Assembly (NCBI GenBank): GCA_964612085.1
Contig: CAZTCJ010000144.1
Coordinates: 1-6,131 of the forward strand
DNA: 6,131 bases
DNA from: CAZTCJ01 sp964612085
GTDB taxonomy: Bacteria; Pseudomonadota; Alphaproteobacteria; JAJFIK01
Direction of reading: 5' to 3'
Below are positions 1 to 5,977 of this stretch, in pieces. The notes beneath the pieces were generated by a model. It was not told where the DNA came from. It was given only the letters and a program-made list of their open reading frames with translations, and ran no database searches. A program made the translations under genes and the position numbers. Numbering within the stretch: position 1 is the stretch's first letter; every line of letters begins with the position of its first letter.

Positions 1-51
1 GAGATAGGGCCGGTCATGGGAAGGTACGATGATCAGGTCTGGATGGGCGTC
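1..51 (-). other. Possible C-terminal piece of a metallo-beta-lactamase-fold protein
   Basis: Read on the minus strand, the frame that carries the IS256 fragment stays open to the window edge. After the sequence ISTRD it stops resembling IS256 transposases and reads HPDLIIVPSHDRPYL. A stretch of the form HPxLxIVPSHD is typical of the late part of metallo-beta-lactamase-fold hydrolases such as lactonase-like proteins, where the Asp and His lie near the metal site. Only about 17 residues are visible and the gene would continue left of base 1. This is a motif impression, not a firm assignment; the stretch could equally be a degenerate reading of other DNA next to an IS junction. Confidence 0.2.
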
Positions 52-129
52 GCGCGTTGAGATGCCGTGGACATAGGCCTCCTGGATCATCGCCGTCAGC
101 GCCTTCTCCGCCGTGCGGCGCGGCTCCAG
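52..129 (-). pseudogene. IS256-family transposase fragment (middle portion)
   Basis: The minus strand from 129 to 52 reads LEPRRTAEKALTAMIQEAY followed by VHGISTR. This is the signature found in the middle of one branch of IS256-family (mutator-type) transposases, normally followed by SVDDLVKAMG and the catalytic DDE domain. The expected continuation is missing: the match breaks off at about base 52. On the upstream side it breaks at about base 130, where the preceding residues are not the expected FPSF-like sequence. About 26 codons remain, with no start codon and no catalytic residues, so it is a dead remnant. The 130 breakpoint coincides with a possible IS end on the plus strand, suggesting that another element inserted into this gene. 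Confidence 0.6.
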
Positions 130-152
130 GGACTGTCCAGAATTTCGTGCTT
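130..152 (+). repeat. Possible left terminal end of an IS256-type element
   Basis: The stretch starting GGGACTGTCCAGAATTTCGT begins where the minus-strand transposase fragment loses its match, and lies about 55 bases before the start codon of an IS256-type transposase. That is the place and style expected for the left inverted repeat of such an element. The matching right end is not in the window because the element is truncated at about 315, so the repeat cannot be confirmed by pairing. Confidence 0.3.
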
Positions 153-185
153 GGGCCATGACTGTGCGATTAAAGGAGGCATATC

Positions 186-464
186 ATGGCACGGCGCAAG
201 AAACCTGTTATCCCGGATGAGTTGTTGGATCAGCTCCTTGCGGGGCGCAGTCCCAGGACGGTGTTCGAGAAGGACGGGATTTTCGATGAGCTGAAGCGGA
301 CGATCGCGGAGCGGCCCTTCGGACGGATGAAGACAAAACACGGTTATGTCCGTGTGCGTTACCGGGGACGGGCGCGCAATCATTGCCATTTCAATTTGAT
401 GGCGACCGCGATGAATCTGTGCCGGGGGCTGACTTTGTGGAAAGCACAGGCGAGGTGCGTCTGA
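186..464 (+). pseudogene. Chimeric transposase remnant: IS256 N-terminus joined to an IS5/IS1182-like C-terminus
   Basis: The ATG at 186 follows a strong ribosome binding site (AAAGGAGG, 172-179). Residues 1-43 (MARRKKPVIPDELLDQLL and onward to LKRTIAER) match the start of IS256-family transposases, which normally run about 400 residues. From residue 44, near base 315, the protein changes to PFGRMKTKHGYVRVRYRG and then a helix with HFNLMATAMNLCRGL. This resembles the final alpha-helical part of DDE transposases of the IS5/IS1182 type, where a Glu of the catalytic triad normally lies just before this segment. The catalytic core of both parents is absent, so the 92-residue product cannot be a working transposase. 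The frame stays open across the junction, so a fusion peptide could be translated. The N-terminal assignment is firm; the family of the C-terminal half is less certain. Confidence 0.65.
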
Positions 465-561
465 AAAGACCGGGTCAGTGTCTCCGGGGACCATTTGGCG
501 GCCATTTTGGGCCATGCGCGCCAACAGGATGGCCCGCCGGGGCCCGGCGTGGTAAAAAATG

Positions 562-579
562 TCCCCGCGCAGGCGGGGA
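562..579 (-). terminator. Hairpin with T-tract on the minus strand, terminator-like
   Basis: TCCCCGC (562-568) and GCGGGGA (573-579) form a perfect 7-bp GC-rich stem with a GCAG loop. On the minus strand the stem is followed after ACA by TTTTTT (the A-run at 554-559 on the plus strand), which is the layout of an intrinsic terminator. It would stop transcripts running leftwards into the IS remnant. On the plus strand there is no U-tract, so it should not block rightward transcription. The three-base gap before the T-run makes it less than ideal. Confidence 0.4.
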
Positions 580-662
580 ACTGTCCGTAAAGCGGCAATC
601 AAAAGAATGGCCGATTACGCAAAGGCTTCCAAAAGAATCATGTTCGCAAAACTCAAGCCAGC

Positions 663-682
663 GACTTCTTCAACAGCCTGCT
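663..682. repeat. Probable terminal inverted repeat (right end) of the IS remnant
   Basis: GACTTCTTCAACAGCCTGCT has the shape of the outer end of IS5/IS1182-group elements (reverse complement beginning AGCAGGCTGTTGAA). It marks the likely border between mobile DNA on the left and the host operon on the right. The partner repeat is missing from the window, so neither the exact border nor a target duplication can be shown. Confidence 0.4.
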
Positions 683-698
683 AATGCTCGCGCAATGA

Positions 699-728
699 TT
701 GACGGAAATTCCTACATGCGCGTATGAT
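699..728 (+). promoter_or_regulatory. Sigma70-type promoter for the envelope operon
   Basis: TTGACG (699-704) matches the -35 consensus at five of six positions. TATGAT (723-728) matches the -10 consensus at five of six. The spacer is 18 bases. Transcription would start near 735, giving a leader of about 25 bases that contains the ribosome binding site AGGGGA (747-752) eight to nine bases before the ATG at 760. The promoter starts about 17 bases beyond the presumed IS end at 682, so it lies in host-side DNA but very close to the insertion border. It is a prediction from consensus only. Confidence 0.6.
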
Positions 729-759
729 CTGGCATTAACTTTTTGTAGGGGATGTCGTC

Positions 760-1710
760 ATGTGGGGGCAAGGCGGAAAGTGCATTCGGGAGTGCTTAGC
801 CGGTTGGCGGGCATTTCACATTGTTTTCGTTGGATTAATTCTTTTCTGTGGCGTGGAGGCCTCGAACGGCATCACTCCAGCGGCCGGTCAGGAGCCGCTC
901 GCCAAACCTACCATTGCCATTCTCGATGTGCAGATCGGTAAGCAGATTGAAGAGTCCGCCACGTCCAAGCGCTATCTCGATAGTGCGCTCATAGGGGCCG
1001 AACTTGAAAAATCTCTTGAGCAAACCCGAAAATTCGACGTCATCACACGGGACGAAGGCGCGCTCAATGATGTCATTGATGAACAGGTATTTTCCGAGTC
1101 CGGCGCGTCGGCGGGCAACGCCGCACTGAGCGGAGAGATTAAGGCAGTCAACTATCTCGTGCGCCCGACGGTGCGGGATTTCGTCTTTTACCGCTCTCAT
1201 CAGAAAGTACCGAATGTAAGCGGTAAATGGTTCCGGAGGGATAGTGGCCGCCTGATTGTCGATGCGCAGGTTCTCGATACGACCACGGCCAAGGTGACGG
1301 CCCGTTTTTCTATGACGGGGCGTTTCGCCACGGAAGAAACGATCGTTAACAATCAGGGGGGCGTGCCGAGCCAGGCGCATTTCGCGCGCATGGCCAAGGC
1401 GGTCGCTGCCGATTTTGCCGAACAGCTCGTCGACCGTGTTTTTCCTATGCTGATCATCCGGGTACAGGATGGGCAGGTTTACATCAATCGCGGGACGGAT
1501 GGCGGTCTAACGCGTGGCCAGGTTCTCGAAGTCTTCAGCAAGGGCGAAGAGCTGATTGATCCTTATACTGGGGAAAGTCTGGGCAGCGCGGAAGAGAGTC
1601 TCGGCAAGATCCGGGTAGAACGGGTCAATCCGAAATTCACGATTGCCAAAATCATTGAAGAGAAAGCGCCGATTGAGCAAGGTGCAATCGTTCGCAGGCC
1701 AACAAAATAG
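760..1710 (+). CDS. Exported CsgG/TolB-like protein with FlgT-C-like C-terminal domain
   Basis: The 316-residue product has a basic N-terminus and a hydrophobic core (about residues 19-34, HIVFVGLILFCGVEA) with a plausible signal peptidase I site after VEA. Cys30 is not in a lipobox (preceded by ILF), so it is unlikely to be a lipoprotein. Residues 49-228 look like the alpha/beta fold shared by CsgG, LpoB and TolB N-domains: PTIAILDVQ first strand, a helix ending in LEQTRKFDVITRDE, NYLVRPTVRDFVF, then a long strand pair around RLIVDAQVLDTTTAKV. Residues 229-313 form a beta module like the C-terminal domain of FlgT-type proteins: a GQVYINRGTDGGLTRGQ turn, FSKGEELIDPYTGESLG, and a closing IEQGAIVRRP. 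The region equivalent to CsgG's second membrane hairpin appears short, so a pore is not indicated. The ATG has an AGGGGA site eight to nine bases upstream. It is the first gene of the operon and shares its architecture with both halves of the next gene. The exact role is unknown; an envelope scaffold or activator is inferred. Confidence 0.8.
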   Translation: MWGQGGKCIRECLAGWRAFHIVFVGLILFCGVEASNGITPAAGQEPLAKPTIAILDVQIGKQIEESATSKRYLDSALIGAELEKSLEQTRKFDVITRDEGALNDVIDEQVFSESGASAGNAALSGEIKAVNYLVRPTVRDFVFYRSHQKVPNVSGKWFRRDSGRLIVDAQVLDTTTAKVTARFSMTGRFATEETIVNNQGGVPSQAHFARMAKAVAADFAEQLVDRVFPMLIIRVQDGQVYINRGTDGGLTRGQVLEVFSKGEELIDPYTGESLGSAEESLGKIRVERVNPKFTIAKIIEEKAPIEQGAIVRRPTK

Positions 1711-1812
1711 AGCGGGGGCGCCGCGCGCGCTGGGAGGCTCCAGCGGGCATTCATTCACACGGCTGAAAACTCATTTTCGCATAACGGAAAGTGGGGCTGA
1801 AGGGGGGATGTT
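1711..1812 (+). other. Intergenic spacer between the two CsgG-like genes, with a small hairpin
   Basis: This 102-base gap is the longest inside the operon. CGCTGG (1728-1733) and CCAGCG (1740-1745) form a 6-bp stem with a six-base loop. No U-tract follows on the plus strand, so it is not a standard terminator; it might stabilise the upstream transcript end or reduce read-through. A weak -35-like TTCACA at 1754-1759 has no good -10 partner at proper spacing. The gap ends in a strong, G-rich ribosome binding site (AGGGGGG, 1801-1807) for the next gene. Confidence 0.4.
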
Positions 1813-3951
1813 ATGAGGGAGATTTCAGGTCTGGGCTGGGCCGTTGTGACGGCCATGGCCGTCATTGTGATCGCGGTGTTGTATGTGGCAATGACGTACG
1901 GTCCGCAGCTTTTCGCGCCAGATGGCGACGGCGAAGATCGACTAGTAGTGGCTATAGCCACGCCCCAGGACTTGGTCGCGGCGCGACGCGAAGCCCGCTT
2001 GAACGGCACCGGCAATGATGCTCTGGCCATCGAATCCTCCTTCCAGGGATTGATTCAGCGCTTGACGGAAGAATTGACCAACAGCCGCCGGTTAGCTGTA
2101 GTGGAACGGGACGCCATCCGGGAAGCGGCAGAGCAAATGAAGGATGGCGATGGTGACCAAGATCAAAGCCCGGAGAAGTCAAGCGGCGGTACGGGCGACA
2201 AGTTCTCTGATCTGCTTCGGTTGCCGCCCGAGCCGCGTACCGCGGGCTTTTCCCGGATTCCCCAGGTGATCACTGCTGGCTGGCAGAGCAATCTGACGGA
2301 AATCCGCGATACGCTCGATATCGATTATCTACTGATCGCCGATACTCAGGTGCTCCGGGACGAGAGCCGCCGGGTGGATGTGCCGTATTCCCGCTCGGGC
2401 GGTCAGGCTACGGTTTATCAGGGCGAGGTCTTGTATGTCTTCCGACTCGTGGACATGACCCGCGACCCCATGACCGTGACCACGGCGGCGAGTTTCCGTA
2501 AGGACATTTCCCAGATCGTGCCCGAAGGGCAGGGCGTTGATATCGACGCGTTCGCGCTGTGGGGCGAGTTCGCCCGCGAAATCTCCAATTCCATTATGGA
2601 TGTGATTTCGCCCGCGACCGTGGCGTCCGTCGATCCTCTGGTCATCACGCGAGGATCCCAGGACGGCGTCCAAGTGGGCGATGAATTCACCATCCTGCGC
2701 GAGGGCCGCGAGATTCGCGACACTAACGGCATCTTGCTGGGGCGGGTCCAGACGCCGATCGGGTCCGTCCGAGTCATCCGTACCCAACCCACGATCTCTA
2801 GAGTGGAGCCTGTGGAACAGACCGTCGACAATTTCCAGGAAGGGGACATGGCTGCCTTCCGTCTGACGGAAGAGGACGGGGCGACGGAAACGGATGAGGC
2901 GCCCGCAGCGGCAGATCCGTCGGCGTCCGCGTCCCGGTCTTTGCGTCCGTCCGATCGCCGCCAGTCGGAAGCCGCCGGTGCTGCCGGAGCGGGGGACGAC
3001 CCGCCGTCAGCGGCTCCGGACAAGCCGACCATCGCGGTCAGCGACATTGTTATTTTGCCCCGCGATGGCGGGCCTGGCGGTTCGGTGGAAATGATGGGCC
3101 TTTTCCATGATGCCAATGCGTCCGCGGCCATCTATCTGAAAGCCGAAGCACCGAGCGTTGCTGAACAGATTGATCTGTTTACGGACCGGGTCGTGACGGG
3201 CCTCGTGCAGACCCGGCGCTTCCGCGTATTTGATCGTCAGCAGGTGGATCAGTTGCTCCAGGAGCAAACCTTCACCGCCTTGAGCGACAATACCGCGCTC
3301 GCTTCCGTGGTCGGCACGTTGGAAGGGGTCGACTATCTGACTCTGGGGGTCGTGGATCTTTTCGAAATCGAGCGGGAGGAACGCAGGATCGATCTGATCG
3401 ACCGAGAGCTGCCCGACCGGCTGCGGGCTCAGATGCGCGGCACGCTCAGGATCGTGCATGCGGGCAGCGGCGAGATCGTCGAAGCCCATGAAATCACCGT
3501 CAACAAACTTCTTGAAGATGTGTCCCTGCCGCTCAACGGGGCGTCAACCAACCGTTTGACCACGGACATGGCCTCCGACTTCGCGCGCAAGGCCGTCATT
3601 CTCATGGTCAACGGTATCTTCCCGATCAAGGTCGCCGTAGTGGGCGAGGACGGCACACTTTTGCTCAATCGCGGCCGCGACGGCGGGCTTTTTAACGGCG
3701 AAGTGCTCAAGCTCTACCGGCCGTCAGGTCAGGTGATCGACCAGGATACCGGCATTGATTTGGGTCCCATGCGCCGGCTTCTGGGCGAGGTCGAAATTCA
3801 AGAGGCGGAGGATTTCCGCAGCTTTGCCAGCATTTCGGATGCGTTTGAAGCTGCTCCCGGTGATATCGCCGTACGTCTCGATGAGAACAAGGCCGCGGCC
3901 GACAAGCCGGTCACACGTGAGCAGACGCCGGTGCGCGTTCCGGACTGGTAA
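1813..3951 (+). CDS. Membrane-anchored protein with two tandem CsgG/FlgT-C-like modules
   Basis: The 712-residue product has one membrane segment near the N-terminus (residues 8-30, GWAVVTAMAVIVIAVLYVAM) with no clear cleavage site, so it is probably an inner-membrane anchor with the rest in the periplasm. Module 1 runs from about 43 to 350: a TolB/CsgG-like alpha/beta part (RLVVAIATPQDL, ELTNSRRLAVVERD, IDYLLIADTQV) interrupted by an acidic, Gly-rich loop (about 108-130), then a beta part (LVITRGSQDGVQVGDEFTIL to EGDMAAFRL). An Ala/Asp/Ser/Pro linker spans 351-403. Module 2 runs from 404 to about 690 (PTIAVSDIVILP, LVQTRRFRVFDRQQVDQLL, VDYLTLGVVDLFEI, then LLLNRGRDGGLFNGEVLKLY and PGDIAVRL). 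Module 2 and the upstream gene share the NRGxDGG turn and the ID-D/Y-TG motif; module 1 has diverged (TRGSQDG, no equivalent TG motif). The ATG at 1813 has AGGGGGG five bases upstream. It ends 20 bases before the next gene. The function is unknown; a periplasmic scaffold tethered to the inner membrane is inferred. Confidence 0.8.
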   Translation: MREISGLGWAVVTAMAVIVIAVLYVAMTYGPQLFAPDGDGEDRLVVAIATPQDLVAARREARLNGTGNDALAIESSFQGLIQRLTEELTNSRRLAVVERDAIREAAEQMKDGDGDQDQSPEKSSGGTGDKFSDLLRLPPEPRTAGFSRIPQVITAGWQSNLTEIRDTLDIDYLLIADTQVLRDESRRVDVPYSRSGGQATVYQGEVLYVFRLVDMTRDPMTVTTAASFRKDISQIVPEGQGVDIDAFALWGEFAREISNSIMDVISPATVASVDPLVITRGSQDGVQVGDEFTILREGREIRDTNGILLGRVQTPIGSVRVIRTQPTISRVEPVEQTVDNFQEGDMAAFRLTEEDGATETDEAPAAADPSASASRSLRPSDRRQSEAAGAAGAGDDPPSAAPDKPTIAVSDIVILPRDGGPGGSVEMMGLFHDANASAAIYLKAEAPSVAEQIDLFTDRVVTGLVQTRRFRVFDRQQVDQLLQEQTFTALSDNTALASVVGTLEGVDYLTLGVVDLFEIEREERRIDLIDRELPDRLRAQMRGTLRIVHAGSGEIVEAHEITVNKLLEDVSLPLNGASTNRLTTDMASDFARKAVILMVNGIFPIKVAVVGEDGTLLLNRGRDGGLFNGEVLKLYRPSGQVIDQDTGIDLGPMRRLLGEVEIQEAEDFRSFASISDAFEAAPGDIAVRLDENKAAADKPVTREQTPVRVPDW

Positions 3952-3971
3952 GAACAGGAGCCTGGAGCGCT

Positions 3972-5489
3972 ATGAGACAGAGTGGGGGAATGATGTCTAT
4001 GCGCGCGTTTGCGATTGCGGGTCTTAGTGCCGTGTGCCTGTCCGTCTGTATGAAGGGGCAGGCGTTGGCTCAGAACAATCCGTTCCAGACCAATCAAGTT
4101 GGTCCGGGCCAGAAGATCGTAGGTTATACAGGGTATGCGGACGCCTATCAGCCGGTTCGGGATGTGCTGGCGGCCGGCAATGTTGCGCAAGCCCGGGAAC
4201 AATTCATCAGCTATTTCGGCGTTCCGGAAACAGAAGATGAGCGTGGCAACACATTTGGAGTCGACGACCGGCTGCGCCGTCTTGAGATCGGCAGTTTCGA
4301 TCTGGATGCGGGCAATCTGAGCGCGTCGGTCGAGTTGTTTTCGGCTGCGGAGGATTTGTTCGACAAGCGCCAGAACCGGGGCTGGTTTCGCCGCAATTTC
4401 GAGAAAGCAAAGGAATGGACGGGCCGCACCGTGCTCGGCATGGGCAATCTCGGCGAATATGAAGGCGCGCCTTATGAACATGTGCTGGCCTTAAACCTAG
4501 AGACGTTGGCTTATCTGGTGCAGGGCGAGCGCAGCGCCATCAATGTAGCGCGCCGGGCCATCGACCTTCAGGAAGTGGAACGGGACGAGTTCCTTCAGGA
4601 ACTGGCGGATGCCAATGAAGAGTTGGAGGATCTGGCGGAAAAGGAAGATGAACGCAGCTTCTCCATTGCTCGGGAACTCTCCGATCAGTATACGGTCTAT
4701 GACGATGTGGCGCTTCGGGTGCCCAGCGCCTTCGTCAATCCGCTCGGCTACTATGTGTCGGGCATGGTGCGCGAAATCGAAAGTTTCAACCGCCGCTCGC
4801 GCATGGACAATGCGCGGATCTCTTATGAGAAAGTGCTGGAGTTGGCGCCCGACGTGACCTCGGTCGAGGAGGCGGTGGCCCAGTTGCGCAACCGCGAACT
4901 GCCGGAAAACCGGAAACTCGTCCATGTGATCGTGAGCGACGGCTTGGCTCCCGACCGCCAGACGCTTACATACGGCCTGCTGATCGGCCAGGCCGTACTA
5001 CCTGTCAGTGTACCGATCATGGTGCCGGTGGACAATCCGGTGGCCCGGATCGAAGTGCGGGACGGGCGCGGCCGTCTGCTGGACACGCTGGAACCGCTTG
5101 CGGATATCGAGGCGCTGGTCATGCGTTACCAGAAGGACAGCCTGCCGATCCAGGACGCCAAGGTTGTCGCCGCCGTGGCGGGCATCATCGCACGCCGGGT
5201 CATGCTCGACAATCTGGGCCCGCTTGGAGCATTAGGGGCTTTGGGCCTGGAAAGCCTGGCGAGCCCCGATACGCGCTACTGGGGTAGTCTGCCCGCGCGC
5301 TATCAGGTGGCCCGGTTCTTCGTTGCGCCCAACACGCCGTCGGTCCATCTGCAGACCTATGACGCGCGGGGCCGCAAGCTGGCTGAGCAGACGGTCGATC
5401 TGGGCGAGGCCTCACATAATGTGATCTACGGGCGGGCTCTTGGAAACTCTCTGGCCGCTCAGACCAACAGCAAGATCTGGGTCGATTGA
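3972..5489 (+). CDS. COG3014-type exported protein with TPR-like helical repeats
   Basis: The product (up to 505 residues) resembles the uncharacterised COG3014 family, usually found next to YcfL and LpoB. A signal peptide (RAFAIAGLSAVCLSVCMKGQALA, about residues 11-33) ends in a good signal peptidase I site, ALA before QNN. The Cys residues are not in a lipobox, although many relatives are lipoproteins. Residues 57-300 are helical and TPR-like: VLAAGNVAQAREQF, LDAGNLSASVELFSAAEDLF, YEHVLALNLETLAYLVQGE, an acidic coiled-coil stretch (200-228), and NPLGYYVSGMVREIESF followed by ARISYEKVLELAPD. The C-terminal part (315-505) is beta-rich, with the family's DGLAPDRQTL segment, DIEALVMRYQKDSLP, a hydrophobic LGPLGALGALG run and TRYWGSLPARYQVARF. 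Start choice is open: 3972 has only poorly spaced GGAG/AGGAG sites, while ATG 3999 lies ten bases after GGGGG (3984-3988) and gives a more typical signal peptide. The stop overlaps the next gene by four bases, implying translational coupling. Periplasmic location is likely; molecular function is unknown. Confidence 0.8.
   Translation: MRQSGGMMSMRAFAIAGLSAVCLSVCMKGQALAQNNPFQTNQVGPGQKIVGYTGYADAYQPVRDVLAAGNVAQAREQFISYFGVPETEDERGNTFGVDDRLRRLEIGSFDLDAGNLSASVELFSAAEDLFDKRQNRGWFRRNFEKAKEWTGRTVLGMGNLGEYEGAPYEHVLALNLETLAYLVQGERSAINVARRAIDLQEVERDEFLQELADANEELEDLAEKEDERSFSIARELSDQYTVYDDVALRVPSAFVNPLGYYVSGMVREIESFNRRSRMDNARISYEKVLELAPDVTSVEEAVAQLRNRELPENRKLVHVIVSDGLAPDRQTLTYGLLIGQAVLPVSVPIMVPVDNPVARIEVRDGRGRLLDTLEPLADIEALVMRYQKDSLPIQDAKVVAAVAGIIARRVMLDNLGPLGALGALGLESLASPDTRYWGSLPARYQVARFFVAPNTPSVHLQTYDARGRKLAEQTVDLGEASHNVIYGRALGNSLAAQTNSKIWVD
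3984..3988 (+). promoter_or_regulatory. G-rich ribosome binding site supporting an internal start of the COG3014-type gene
   Basis: GGGGG lies ten bases before the ATG at 3999 and four before the ATG at 3993. The other genes of this operon also use G-runs as binding sites (747-752, 1801-1807, 5966-5970). Starting at 3999 gives MRAFAIAGLSAV, a compact signal-peptide n-region, instead of the less typical MRQSGGMMSM extension. Confidence 0.4.
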
Positions 5490-5944
5490 TGCCCGTGAAA
5501 CTGCAAAGAGGTGTACTCGTGTCTATTCTGTCAAAGCAGGTGGTCCGTTTCCTGTGCGGATGTTTTTTGATGGCAGGCGCCTTTGCCTGGAGTACGGGAC
5601 CGGTGTCTGCGATCGCCCAGGACGGTGAAGTGTTCGTTGACGACCGCACGACGGTCGTTTTCACATCCCAAGGGCTGGAAGGTAAAATCGAAGTGCGCAA
5701 CGCGCGCTACCGTAAGGTTGGCGCCTTCACGCAGATGCAGGTGGAATTCCGCAATTCATCGTCGCGGGCCCAGGCCCTGAAGTACAAGGTCGACTGGATC
5801 GACGAGGACGGCTTCGACATCCGTACCCAGTCGGCCTGGAAGACGTTCAATCTGAAACCCAATGAGATTACGACCATTCAGTCTACGGGCAAGAAACCCA
5901 ATGCCTGGGCGACTCGGATCAGCATCGCCGAATGGGACGAGTAA
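5486..5944 (+). CDS. YcfL-family (DUF1425) exported protein
   Basis: The product matches the pattern of the small YcfL/DUF1425 family, whose E. coli member lies beside lpoB: an N-terminal signal, then a single beta-sandwich-like domain with TQMQVEFRNSSSRAQALKYKVDW, IDEDGFDI, an aromatic W at 118, and a closing NAWATRISI strand. The hydrophobic stretch (about residues 20-35) is followed by a signal peptidase I-like site, AIA before QDGE. E. coli YcfL is a lipoprotein; here the Cys pair in FLCGC lies before most of the hydrophobic core and is a poor lipobox, so a soluble periplasmic protein is more likely. Two starts compete. ATG 5486 forms a 4-base ATGA overlap with the upstream stop and gives 152 residues. 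GTG 5519 has AAAGAGG seven bases upstream and gives 141 residues with a compact signal peptide. The outer limit is given here. Function is unknown beyond the association with LpoB-type proteins. Confidence 0.8.
   Translation: MMPVKLQRGVLVSILSKQVVRFLCGCFLMAGAFAWSTGPVSAIAQDGEVFVDDRTTVVFTSQGLEGKIEVRNARYRKVGAFTQMQVEFRNSSSRAQALKYKVDWIDEDGFDIRTQSAWKTFNLKPNEITTIQSTGKKPNAWATRISIAEWDE
5505..5511 (+). promoter_or_regulatory. Ribosome binding site favouring a GTG start at 5519 for the YcfL-like gene
   Basis: AAAGAGG with a seven-base spacer to GTG 5519 is much better than anything ahead of ATG 5486, whose upstream bases (AGATCTGGGTCG) hold only a weak GGG. It lies inside the longer reading frame. It therefore suggests independent initiation at GTG, although coupling through the ATGA overlap at 5486-5489 is also possible and both may be used. 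Confidence 0.5.
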
Positions 5945-5977
5945 GCACTTTACATCCTGAAGAATGGGGGACTTGAG

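Larger units (their letters stand above)
315..682 (+). mobile_element. Right-hand remnant of an IS5/IS1182-like insertion sequence
   Basis: The stretch holds the last ~50 codons of a DDE transposase (to 464), then about 200 bases with no convincing gene. It ends in GACTTCTTCAACAGCCTGCT (663-682), whose reverse complement has the form AGCAGGCTGTTGAAGAAG, familiar as the terminal inverted repeat of many IS5/IS1182-group elements. The left end is gone, replaced by IS256 sequence at about 315, so the element cannot move by itself. The gene-free part, 465-681, also holds a hairpin (562-579) and a 9-base direct repeat CAAAAGAAT (600-608 and 630-638). Confidence 0.5.

Noticed and set aside
96..602. 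Long minus-strand open frame (168 codons) across the IS debris
   Set aside because: It runs antisense through the chimeric transposase and IS tail, has no recognisable domain, is rich in Arg/Pro typical of GC-rich shadow frames, and crosses several element junctions.
600..638. Direct repeat CAAAAGAAT, two copies 30 bases apart
   Set aside because: Only nine bases and two copies within IS flank sequence; not enough for an array or a binding-site claim.
383..727. Plus-strand open frame of 114 codons overlapping the transposase end
   Set aside because: It overlaps the real transposase frame, runs through the IS end and into the promoter, and has no recognisable family; it is a chance frame in IS flank DNA.
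760..1710. First CsgG-like gene as a true curli-type secretion pore
   Set aside because: It lacks a lipobox, and the region matching the second transmembrane hairpin of CsgG appears short. No curlin-like substrate genes are visible nearby.
1754..1785. Possible internal promoter (TTCACA with CATAAC)
   Set aside because: The spacing is about 20 bases and the -10 match is poor, so it is not supportable as a promoter.
2418..3131. Minus-strand open frame of 237 codons inside the tandem-module gene
   Set aside because: It is antisense to a gene with clear domain structure; its composition (Ser/Arg/Thr-rich) is that of a shadow frame, and it has no family signature.
3798..4481. Minus-strand open frame of 227 codons spanning the junction of genes 2 and 3
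   Set aside because: It is antisense to two well-supported coding regions and lacks any domain or credible neighbour arrangement.
5200..5700. Minus-strand open frame of 166 codons
   Set aside because: It overlaps the ends of the COG3014-like and YcfL-like genes in antisense, with no recognisable motif.
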